DNA of 8,149 bases from Candidatus Delongbacteria bacterium (GTDB lineage Bacteria > JAGOEH01). The first letter of the stretch is position 1. Every line of letters begins with the position of its first letter. The translations under genes were made by a program, and so were the position numbers. A model generated the notes under the pieces. It did not search any database, was not told the DNA's origin, and saw only the letters and a list, made by a program, of their open reading frames with translations. Location: the NCBI GenBank assembly GCA_017997825.1, contig JAGOEH010000137.1:1-8149 (forward strand), written 5' to 3'. Of the stretch, positions 1 to 6,659 are shown in pieces.

Positions 1-489
1 GCCGACGGAAATCATCAGCTCTTTCATGGACTGGCGGGGATCGAAATCGGCCGTGTATCGTCCGTCACTGCTTTCGGCATGCCGGACATGATTGATGTAA
101 TACTTCATACTGTCCCGGTTGCGGATAGTATCCCCGTTGTGAACGATCACGGTAAAGATTTCGCCCAGCAGATAAGCGCTGTAGGTACTGTCCCAGTAAT
201 GCCAATCCCATTCATCCAGCACATCAGCCTGGGTCAGCCCGAGATGATCATATTCGATCCGGACGTTAAGATCGAATCGGCGGGATATGGTATGGGCGAT
301 CTGGCCGCCGATACCGTATCCGAGGGCCTTTTCCACCCGCTGCTGTTCGGCCTGCCCCTGAAAAAGGGCAAAGGTTTTGAGGGAGAGCCCGGAGCCGGAA
401 TCCTTGGTCATTGAAGATTCCTGGGCATAAACCAGGGTAACCGGGATTATCGTTAATGCCAGGATAAGGGTTAAGATTCGCCGTTTCAT
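1..489 (-). CDS. Secreted, probably outer-membrane beta-barrel protein, 5' part only
   Basis: An open frame of 163 codons starts with ATG at 489-487 and runs off the left edge of the window without a stop, so the C-terminus is missing. Residues 1-22 form a clear signal peptide: MKRR, then a hydrophobic stretch, then a VYA-QE cleavage site. The mature part begins with a Ser/Gly-rich linker. Residues 56-81 (ALGYGIGGQIAHTISRRF, then alternating hydrophobic residues ending IEYDHLG) look like the first strands of a small outer-membrane barrel. The stretch that follows is rich in Trp, Tyr and Asp (residues 92-130). No named family is recognised. The start is well supported: GGGAG at 495-499 lies 5 bases upstream, inside the last codons of the PorV-like gene. 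The ATG overlaps that gene's TAA by one base (TAATG), which suggests translational coupling. Secretion is fairly certain; the barrel assignment is inference. Confidence 0.72.
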   Translation of the reverse strand, partial: MKRRILTLILALTIIPVTLVYAQESSMTKDSGSGLSLKTFALFQGQAEQQRVEKALGYGIGGQIAHTISRRFDLNVRIEYDHLGLTQADVLDEWDWHYWDSTYSAYLLGEIFTVIVHNGDTIRNRDSMKYYINHVRHAESSDGRYTADFDPRQSMKELMISVG

Positions 490-1445
490 TAAAACTCCCA
501 GCGTAAACTATAGCGTAAGGTATTGTCCAAATACTCGTGCTGCATAAACGAAAAATCGGCAAAAACCGGATAGCCTTTCAGGTTCAGGCGCACGCCGAAC
601 CCGGCGGTCAGCCCTTCATGCTGATAGCCGAATTTATAACCGCCCCGCAAGGCCAGGATGCCGTTCAGCACGCATTCTCCCCCCAATTGAATCCGTTCAT
701 CGGCATCATTGGGGTGGACGGCTTCGGCCAGTATGGTCAGATGATTGGGAGAATCGATCCGTCCCCAGACCTCGGCCGAGATCCCCAGTTTGAGTAATTG
801 GGGCATTTTAAATTTTTCAACGGCGTACTTGGATTCCAGCCCGAAATTCTGCAGAAAAGCTCCAATTCTGAGCCCCCGGTATCCGGTATGATAAAGAAAT
901 CCGACATCGGCCATCAGGTTATCCGCCTGGTAGCGGTCGATTTTCTCCCGGGCATACTTCAAGCTGGTTCCGAACGCGAATTTATCGGTAAGATAGCGGG
1001 AAAAGCTGATTCCGATCATCAGGGCGTGGGCGTTGAAATGTCCCAGAGCGACATAGGAACCGGTCCGATCGGCCGTCAGATTGGCGGTACGATCCATCCG
1101 GCCGTAATCGAGGTAAAGACAGCTCAATCCGAGGGTGCCAAATCCGGCCCGGTGATAGGTAAAGGCCAGGGCTTGCTGGCTGATATCGGTATACCATTGG
1201 CCGTAGCTGAAGAGAACCCCCTGGGGTCGAATCTGTCCGGCCGCCAGGGCCGGATTGATGAACAATCCCTCATTGCCGGCATCCGGCAGGGTGATCCCGG
1301 TCTCTCCCAGCGCGGTATAGCGCGGGGTTACCGGTACTTCCAGAAATACAAAACCGGTGGTGCCCGTTTTTTGGAATTCAGTCGCATCATTGATGGATTG
1401 ACCGGCCAGAAGCAGCAGGATAATCATTAATCTCCGTAATATCAT
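489..1445 (-). CDS. PorV/PorQ-family outer-membrane barrel protein
   Basis: This 318-residue protein has a signal peptide at about residues 1-21. After it comes the hallmark N-terminal segment of the PorV/PorQ family: FVFLEVPVTPRYTALGETGI (residues 32-51), then acidic residues and a LFINPALAAG block (61-70), equivalent to the usual 'ALGGAGVA...WNPAGLA' pattern. Residues 191-222 (GLRIGAFLQNFGLESKY, then a KMPQLLKLGIS segment) match the conserved later strand pair. The chain ends in Phe, as expected for a BAM-inserted barrel. In characterised T9SS systems PorV binds sorting-domain cargo and carries it from the translocon to the attachment complex; PorQ is a partner of the sortase PorZ. This copy sits 8 bases after a gene for a sorting-domain protein, so a cargo-specific role is plausible. 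The length is typical for FCB paralogues. The ATG has a GAGGA sequence overlapping the upstream stop. It could equally be a family member with an unrelated outer-membrane role. Confidence 0.85.
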   Translation of the reverse strand: MILRRLMIILLLLAGQSINDATEFQKTGTTGFVFLEVPVTPRYTALGETGITLPDAGNEGLFINPALAAGQIRPQGVLFSYGQWYTDISQQALAFTYHRAGFGTLGLSCLYLDYGRMDRTANLTADRTGSYVALGHFNAHALMIGISFSRYLTDKFAFGTSLKYAREKIDRYQADNLMADVGFLYHTGYRGLRIGAFLQNFGLESKYAVEKFKMPQLLKLGISAEVWGRIDSPNHLTILAEAVHPNDADERIQLGGECVLNGILALRGGYKFGYQHEGLTAGFGVRLNLKGYPVFADFSFMQHEYLDNTLRYSLRWEF

Positions 1446-1449
1446 GGGT

Positions 1450-1454
1450 TCCTC
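1450..1454 (-). promoter_or_regulatory. Ribosome binding site of the PorV-like gene, overlapping the upstream stop
   Basis: On the minus strand the sequence TAGAGGAACCC precedes the ATG at 1445. The TAG is the stop of the T9SS-type protein gene and shares its G with GAGGA, 4 bases before the start. This fits translational coupling between the sorting-domain protein and its PorV-like neighbour. Confidence 0.6.
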
Positions 1455-3427
1455 TAATTGATGATCGCGAATTTGCCCTTACGGGAAGCTCCCGCAGGCG
1501 TTGTGACGACATAAAGATAAAGTCCGCTCTTCACATACTGACCGTAATCGCTGATCTGATTCCATCCGGCGACTCCCGAATCGGTGCTCCGGTGATGGAT
1601 GGTCTTGACCAGATCGCCCCGCAGAGTGAAAATGCGGATCGTACATTCGGAGGCCAAATTGACGAACTGAATCAGCTTGGTATCGCCGGCCAGATCGAGA
1701 CCCGAGCTGCGGTAAAAGGGATTGGGCACAACCGTGACCTGATCGAGCACGCCCTGGGTTGGTGTCAGGGTAGTATAAAACGGAATGGACATACGATTGG
1801 CGAAAATGGAGCTTTCCAGTGATCGCAGGGTCATCCCCGGATCGATCGGCCAGGATTGCCCCTCCCGGTCATAGGCGGTCAGGGAGTAATAATACCCGTA
1901 ACCCATGGCGACCAGGCTGTCTACGAATTGGTAGGACCGGGTATCGGATTGATACCAGGGGGATTGCCGGACTTCGATATCGGCGATTTTCTCCCAGGGA
2001 CCGAAAGTCAGATATCGGCTGCGGTAGATTCGATACCCGGCCAGATCGGGAATTTGGCTGTGGGGATCGGGGATCTGGTCGCAGGAGTCGGGAAATGAGA
2101 TCACATTACCGATTTTACCGGGTTCGGTATAGGTGGTAACGGAGAATTTCGGGGCCATCGGCGGCATCGGAATCCGGTATCCGTTTCTGAAATTGTATTC
2201 GACCCGCTGAGCCAGATAACTGACGGCGCTATCACCGGCTGTTCGAATCATATCGCGCGTCGTCAGGGTATCGGTCGCCCGTTCATACGACAGACCGCCC
2301 ACAAATTCGGCCACCACCACCCGAATGGAATCATTGCGGGGGATATAGAAGGGTCCGAGGGCAAAATTGATGAAGAGCCGGTTCTGTCCCATCCGGGGAT
2401 CATTCGGATCGTCGAAGGCCCGGGTCAATTTCATGGGATCACGCATAGCGGCATATTTATTATCCAACCCCAGGACGCTCTCAAAGGGGCCCTGGTCATT
2501 GGAGGTAGCGCCGGCGGACCAGCCAAAGGCCCGGATATGATTTTCCTGTCCGGTACTATCGGGAGAGATGTAAAGAAACCGGATACCGGTATATCCCGGG
2601 GCGATAAATTCCGGAGCTTTGACATTCTGTTGAGTAACCGGGTCATAGTCAAGATATTCATAATAATCAAACGATTCGTCGGTTTGGGAGGTCGGACTGA
2701 AATCACCGGCATAAGCCACGGCCATTCGGCTGGAAGGATCATAGGAACTATGGGTATTGCGGGCCCCATCCGGATAGGAGGGAAAGCACAGATTCCAGCC
2801 GCGGTGATTGGGAGACAAGGCCCAGGTAAAAAGCAGACACACCCCGCGCAGGGTGTCTCGGCGCTGGGTATTCCGGATGATATACTCGGTGATGATATAG
2901 TCTTCATCGGCCCGTGACCCGGACCACTGGCGGGCTGTGCGGGTAACCTGGATCGGCAGGTTTTGGTTATCTGAGATCTCGTACCATTGGGTATTCTTTT
3001 CCCATTCGGTGACGATCATCTCTTCGGCTTCAGCCGGATTATTCCGCAATCCGTGGTTGGAGGTGATTTTCTGGTGGCGGGTGACCTTATAGCGTTTGTC
3101 GAGGCTCCAGTCCACATCCCGGCCGTGGCAGGCGAAATCGGCCCATCCCAGGGTTTTCATGGAATCGTTCAAGGCCATAATATAGAATCCCCCGGCCGCC
3201 AGGTAACTGTTGCCGCCGCCGATATTCTGCTTGAGTTCCTCGGTATTGTATCCCGGCCAATCAAGACCGTAAGCCTTCCGCTGCCAGTCGGTCATCGGCT
3301 CGCATTCCTGAGAGATATAGTAGGAATGCCAAAGTCGGCCGCGGTCAAAATTCAAAGAATAGGGCTGATCGGCCCATCCCGTACCGGCGATCATCAATCC
3401 GATCAATCCCAACCATGCACGCTTCAC
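1454..3427 (-). CDS. Secreted multidomain protein with C-terminal T9SS type A-like sorting domain
   Basis: This 657-residue protein starts with GTG at 3427-3425, preceded by AAGGA at 3435-3439 with a 7-base spacer. Residues 1-19 are a signal peptide (cleavage near GWA-D) without a lipobox Cys. Residues 20-420 are an aromatic-rich region of no recognised family. Within it, FALGPFYIPRNDSIRVVVAE (355-374) followed by FVGG resembles a 'GPF..pgDsvrvv.A.v.G' block I associate with large secreted proteins of FCB lineages. Residues 423-525 resemble a fibronectin type III-like domain: PPMAPKF, AGYRIYRS, then FVDS and YYYSLTAYDREG. Residues 564-657 form a T9SS type A / FlgD Ig-like sorting domain: VTVVPNPF, CTIRIFTLRGDLVKTI, GW, and VKSGLYLYVV before a final KGKFAIIN. 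The domain would direct export through T9SS and cell-surface attachment or release. The gene follows the TonB receptor by 18 bases and precedes the PorV-like gene by 8. No catalytic motif was seen, so a binding or structural role is as likely as an enzyme. Confidence 0.85.
   Translation of the reverse strand: MKRAWLGLIGLMIAGTGWADQPYSLNFDRGRLWHSYYISQECEPMTDWQRKAYGLDWPGYNTEELKQNIGGGNSYLAAGGFYIMALNDSMKTLGWADFACHGRDVDWSLDKRYKVTRHQKITSNHGLRNNPAEAEEMIVTEWEKNTQWYEISDNQNLPIQVTRTARQWSGSRADEDYIITEYIIRNTQRRDTLRGVCLLFTWALSPNHRGWNLCFPSYPDGARNTHSSYDPSSRMAVAYAGDFSPTSQTDESFDYYEYLDYDPVTQQNVKAPEFIAPGYTGIRFLYISPDSTGQENHIRAFGWSAGATSNDQGPFESVLGLDNKYAAMRDPMKLTRAFDDPNDPRMGQNRLFINFALGPFYIPRNDSIRVVVAEFVGGLSYERATDTLTTRDMIRTAGDSAVSYLAQRVEYNFRNGYRIPMPPMAPKFSVTTYTEPGKIGNVISFPDSCDQIPDPHSQIPDLAGYRIYRSRYLTFGPWEKIADIEVRQSPWYQSDTRSYQFVDSLVAMGYGYYYSLTAYDREGQSWPIDPGMTLRSLESSIFANRMSIPFYTTLTPTQGVLDQVTVVPNPFYRSSGLDLAGDTKLIQFVNLASECTIRIFTLRGDLVKTIHHRSTDSGVAGWNQISDYGQYVKSGLYLYVVTTPAGASRKGKFAIIN
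2044..2085. repeat. Imperfect 21-base tandem duplication inside the T9SS-type protein gene
   Basis: Two adjacent 21-base units, 2044-2064 and 2065-2085, both begin GATCGGG and match at 15 of 21 positions. In protein they give QIPDPHSQIPD (residues 451-461), a repeated QIPD in a loop of the fibronectin-like domain. This looks like an old in-frame slippage duplication. Confidence 0.5.
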
Positions 3428-3445
3428 AAATCATTCCTTTCCTGG

Positions 3446-6346
3446 CTAAAACGAAACACCCAATGAAAAAAAGAACTGACGGGGAATATTCTTGAAAGTC
3501 TGAAAATAGTTATATAAATAAACATCCCGGGTCGGATCATGATCCGGGTCACAATAGGTCATACTGCGCAAGACCCATCGATTCAGCTCTTCGCTGTTGG
3601 TGATCGGGGTCAGGTGCTGATTGTCGAAGAGGTTCAGCACCCGCAGACTGAATTTTAGGGTATATGGCCCGAAAGCATGGGATTTTTCCAGACGAAAATC
3701 GGTGGTGGCTTCCATCGGATAGCGCCGATTATTTTCCACCTGATAATCATATTGATACTCCGGAGACCAGTAGTACGGCAATCCGCTGCTGACCCGGTAG
3801 ACCAAGCCGAACGAGGTTTCGCTCAGAATAGAGCGTCCCCAGAGCTTTGGCCCCTCATTTTTTCCCAGGATGTAGGTCAGAGAGGCATTGAAGCGGAAGG
3901 TACGATCCTCCGAGGCCAGGTAATCGCTGGCGGAGTATTGATATTTCTGGATCAGTTCGGGAGTGATATCGTCCATATCGAGGTAAACACCATAATTACC
4001 GTAGTTGGTTTGGCTGAGGGAAAAGGAACAGCGGTAGAGCCAGCTCCGGCTGTTGCGATTGGCGAAGGTGACTTCTACTCCCCGGGAATTACCGTGTCCC
4101 TGGTTGCTGTAGCTGATATAGGATCCCTTGAAATCGTCGGAGCGGTTCTGATTACCGGTGGAGCTGCGGATATAAATGGTTGATACCTGGTCTTTGAGGT
4201 CATTATAATAGGTCACGATATCCAGTTGGTGAGTATTCCACAGATTCTGCTGAACTCCGACCTCGTAGTTGATGGAAAGCGGGGGTTTCAGATTGGGATT
4301 GCCGTAGCTTCCCCATCCGTAATTGGTTTGATTGTCCAGCGCTCGGTTGACGGAGGGCATGGAACGGAAATGGCCGTACTGGATACGGAACGCGGTCCGT
4401 TCGGCAATCGGAAACGAGATGCCGAACCGGGGGGAAAGGGACAGATAGGTTTTGGAGTTTTCCCATTGGGGGATACCGTTGCCGGTGGATCCGGTAGCCG
4501 GATAGAAGAGGTTGTAAGGATCGCTGGGAACATCCGCCCCGAAATTGTAGGCATCGCTGCGCACTCCGATATTGGCCACCATGCCGGCAAATTCCAGCTT
4601 ATCCTGAAGGTAGCCGGCAGCATACCAGGTCTTGGCTTTATAGTTGGCGGCATAACCGTTGCGCGACAGGAAGGCCGCCACACATAACGACGAGGAAGCA
4701 TTATAATCCTGATCCATCAGAAAGGTTTCCATCCCCATTTTGAAGAGATTGGTATGGGTCACCTGAGACGAAAAGCTTAATTTCCCCTCCCAGAAATCGG
4801 TAACCGAGGCCTGGTTGTAGATGCTGGACCAAGTATAATAGGTTCGGAATTTTTCGAACCAGGGCCCATCTTCCTCGATTTGACGGAGTTCCACCGGATT
4901 CTTGATATCGGTGGCGGTAGCCGGAGTCGGAGTCTGCAAGGCATACAGGACTTCGTTCTGGTGAGTCATGATCGCTTCCAGGAAAGATTTGGATGAAAAG
5001 AGATATTTATAGGTCAGACTTTGGGCATAAACGGTTTCCTCGCGGGGAGAATCATAGATCAGGGTGTATTTGCGTTTGGCGCCGTAAGAATCCCACAAAC
5101 CGGCCCAGCGGATATCGTCCGAACCGCTGCCCATTCCCGAATAAAAGGACTGGATCATGGTGGTCAGTTTGAAGCTGTGCGAGGCGTTGGGTTTGAAGGC
5201 CAAAACGAACAGATAGTTTTGAAGGCGCTGCGTTTTTTCACGGGTCGGGAGACGGGTCGGTTTGTTTTTGAGCTCACCGGAAGCAAAAAAGGTCAGTTTA
5301 TTGGGATTGCGTCCCAGCGGGCCGCTCAAGGAAAACAGATAGCGGGTATAGGGATCGCGGGTATAATCATAGACTCCAAAGATATTGTCGTCGGAGGGGG
5401 TATGATTGGTCACCCATAGGTTGTAGTTCCGGATAACCCGGGCACTGTCGACCCGGCCCAATGAATCATTGTAGAATTGAGATTGGGAATACCAGTTTTC
5501 GATATTGCCCCACTTTTTCCATTCGGTCTGGTTTTGGGAGTAAACATTCTCGCCCCAGTGATACTTACCGGGAGGACGGTACTCGATCACAAAGGCGGCG
5601 CTGAATTTCTCACTGCCCTCCTTGGTAACCACTTTGACCACCCCGGACTGAGCATTTCCATACTCGGCATTGAATCCCCCCGAGATGACCTCCATCTGGG
5701 ATACGGCCAAGGGATTGATATCATATTTCCAACTGGTTTCGCTCTTGGTGGAGGTGCCGTAAGCCGGTTGACCATCATTCGGACGCACCACACCCATACC
5801 GTTTTGGATAACTTTGATATCGTCATTTCCCCGGATTTCAAGCTTGCCGTCGGCGGTTCGCTGGGTATTGGCCGAGAGTTCCAGTACATTTCGCAGACCT
5901 TCGACCGGCAGACTGGACATTTCCCGGGCATCGATATGGATGGAGGAAGAGGTTTTATCGGCTTCTACGATCGGTTTTTCCGCGGTAATCACGATCGGAT
6001 CTCCCTGGCCGATCTGGAGAGCGGTCGATTGGAGACGGACATTGATGGTGCTGGTCCGGTCGATCTTGATCTGGAGATTGGAAACGTTGAGCGGTTTATA
6101 GCCGATAAAGAGAAATTTGAGGGTATGAATACCGGGCTGGACATTCAGAATGACATATTCACCCTTTTCGTCGGTGGCCGCCCCTTTTTGGGAGCCTTCC
6201 ACCATCACATTGACCCCGATCAGGGGTTCGCCGGTCTCGGCATCGGTCACCCGCCCGGCGATCTTGCCGGCGTTTTGGGCTTCCATCCGAATCAGTAATA
6301 CAGGCATGATGAAAAGAATGAACATCAACCATTTATTTTTACCCAT
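3446..6346 (-). CDS. TonB-dependent outer-membrane receptor with carboxypeptidase-regulatory-like N-domain
   Basis: This 966-residue receptor is the first gene of the operon. Residues 1-23 are a signal peptide (cleavage near MEA-QN). Residues 27-106 are a carboxypeptidase regulatory-like beta-sandwich: GKIAGRVTDAETGEPLIGVN, TDEKGEYVI, and a PGIHTLKF strand. A TonB-box-like segment DPIVITAEKPIVEAD covers 116-130. The plug domain spans about 131-245, with LPVEGLRNVLEL, LEIRGNDD and the strong block ISGGFNAEYGNAQSGVVKVV (221-240). The remainder is the 22-strand-type barrel, including RFGISFPI, YGNPNLKPPLS and RVLNLFDN, ending in FFFSLGVSF with the terminal Phe typical of BAM substrates. Such receptors import ligands across the outer membrane using TonB-ExbBD energy. 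It has the regulatory-like domain of SusC-type proteins but no SusD-like lipoprotein gene follows, so a nutrient transporter of unknown substrate is the best call. The ATG at 6346 has no Shine-Dalgarno sequence; its leader is T-rich. Confidence 0.93.
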   Translation of the reverse strand: MGKNKWLMFILFIMPVLLIRMEAQNAGKIAGRVTDAETGEPLIGVNVMVEGSQKGAATDEKGEYVILNVQPGIHTLKFLFIGYKPLNVSNLQIKIDRTSTINVRLQSTALQIGQGDPIVITAEKPIVEADKTSSSIHIDAREMSSLPVEGLRNVLELSANTQRTADGKLEIRGNDDIKVIQNGMGVVRPNDGQPAYGTSTKSETSWKYDINPLAVSQMEVISGGFNAEYGNAQSGVVKVVTKEGSEKFSAAFVIEYRPPGKYHWGENVYSQNQTEWKKWGNIENWYSQSQFYNDSLGRVDSARVIRNYNLWVTNHTPSDDNIFGVYDYTRDPYTRYLFSLSGPLGRNPNKLTFFASGELKNKPTRLPTREKTQRLQNYLFVLAFKPNASHSFKLTTMIQSFYSGMGSGSDDIRWAGLWDSYGAKRKYTLIYDSPREETVYAQSLTYKYLFSSKSFLEAIMTHQNEVLYALQTPTPATATDIKNPVELRQIEEDGPWFEKFRTYYTWSSIYNQASVTDFWEGKLSFSSQVTHTNLFKMGMETFLMDQDYNASSSLCVAAFLSRNGYAANYKAKTWYAAGYLQDKLEFAGMVANIGVRSDAYNFGADVPSDPYNLFYPATGSTGNGIPQWENSKTYLSLSPRFGISFPIAERTAFRIQYGHFRSMPSVNRALDNQTNYGWGSYGNPNLKPPLSINYEVGVQQNLWNTHQLDIVTYYNDLKDQVSTIYIRSSTGNQNRSDDFKGSYISYSNQGHGNSRGVEVTFANRNSRSWLYRCSFSLSQTNYGNYGVYLDMDDITPELIQKYQYSASDYLASEDRTFRFNASLTYILGKNEGPKLWGRSILSETSFGLVYRVSSGLPYYWSPEYQYDYQVENNRRYPMEATTDFRLEKSHAFGPYTLKFSLRVLNLFDNQHLTPITNSEELNRWVLRSMTYCDPDHDPTRDVYLYNYFQTFKNIPRQFFFSLGVSF

Positions 6347-6481
6347 AATGGAAATAAAATAAAAAAAAATTAAAAGTCAAGGTTTTTTTACAAATCGAAT
6401 TAATATTATCTAAAATATTTTTGGAAGGAATCTGATAGTTGGTTTGTTTTATTGGATTTACTGATTTTAAACTGGATTTTA

Positions 6482-6502
6482 TCACCATTCAACTGATGGT
6501 GA
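6482..6502. promoter_or_regulatory. Inverted repeat, possible operator
   Basis: TCACCAT at 6482-6488 and ATGGTGA at 6496-6502 are a perfect 7-bp inverted repeat around a 7-base spacer. It lies about 30 bases upstream of the -35 hexamer of the rightward promoter, between the two divergent genes. That position would suit a dimeric regulator controlling either direction. A 7-bp match can also arise by chance in a region this size, so this is a tentative call. Confidence 0.3.
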
Positions 6503-6532
6503 AAGCCGGCCTTTTTGAGCTTTATTTTTTTA

Positions 6533-6561
6533 TTGACAAAACAAACTAGAATTTCTAAATT
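6533..6561 (+). promoter_or_regulatory. Sigma70-like promoter for the FAD oxidoreductase gene
   Basis: A perfect -35 TTGACA occupies 6533-6538. After a 17-base spacer, TAAATT at 6556-6561 matches four of six positions of the TATAAT consensus. Transcription would start near 6568, giving an untranslated leader of about 90 bases before the ATG at 6660. The -35 and spacing are ideal; the -10 is only fair. Confidence 0.5.
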
Positions 6562-6646
6562 GGAAATAGTATAGTTTAAGATTTCGGTAGAAACGGAGCG
6601 ATCGCGATTTGAAGCGCCATTCTGCCGGGTGATGGATTAATCGGAT

Positions 6647-6652
6647 GAGGAG
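6647..6652 (+). promoter_or_regulatory. Ribosome binding site deciding the oxidoreductase start
   Basis: GAGGAG at 6647-6652 lies 7 bases before the ATG at 6660, which is optimal spacing. An in-frame ATG at 6645 would add five residues (MRRTE), but it overlaps this site and has only a weak site of its own. An in-frame TGA at 6630-6632 closes the frame further upstream. The 6660 start also places the dinucleotide-binding strand right at the N-terminus, as is normal for the family. Confidence 0.75.
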
Positions 6653-6659
6653 AACAGAG

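Larger units (their letters stand above)
6347..6659. promoter_or_regulatory. AT-rich divergent intergenic region
   Basis: These 313 bases separate the minus-strand envelope operon from the plus-strand oxidoreductase gene, so they should carry both promoters. The left two thirds are strongly AT-rich compared with the genes, with homopolymer runs at 6361-6369 (A9), 6383-6389 (T7) and 6525-6531 (T7). A plus-strand promoter and an inverted repeat are listed separately. For the receptor side I see only partial elements: a minus-strand GATAAT at 6410-6405 without a good -35, and TTGACT at 6380-6375 without a good -10. No Bacteroidota-type TAnnTTTG element with a properly spaced TTG was found. No small ORF, RNA gene or terminator is supported here. 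Confidence 0.7.

Noticed and set aside
798-1430. Plus-strand open frame of 210 codons antisense to the PorV-like gene
   Set aside because: It is a mirror of a gene with clear family motifs; the translation has no signal peptide, domain or recognisable motif.
2431-2907. Minus-strand open frame of 158 codons in a second frame of the T9SS-type protein gene
   Set aside because: It overlaps the real reading frame on the same strand. Its composition (Pro, Ile, Ser) is typical of an out-of-frame shadow.
5477-6298. Plus-strand open frame of 273 codons antisense to the receptor gene
   Set aside because: It lies wholly opposite the strongly supported plug and signal regions of the receptor. Its translation shows low-complexity composition with no domain, and it has no convincing ribosome binding site.
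3446-6346. Calling the receptor a named SusC or siderophore receptor
   Set aside because: There is no SusD-like partner and no siderophore genes in the window; the substrate cannot be read from the sequence.
6503-6531. GC-rich palindrome GCCGGC followed by T-runs, resembling a terminator
   Set aside because: The GCCGGC core has no loop and the flanks do not form a stable stem. No gene ends here, since both neighbours start outward from this region.
6598-6605. GCGATCGC palindrome, identical to the core of the cyanobacterial HIP1 repeat
   Set aside because: It is a single occurrence in a non-cyanobacterial context; an 8-base palindrome alone is not informative.
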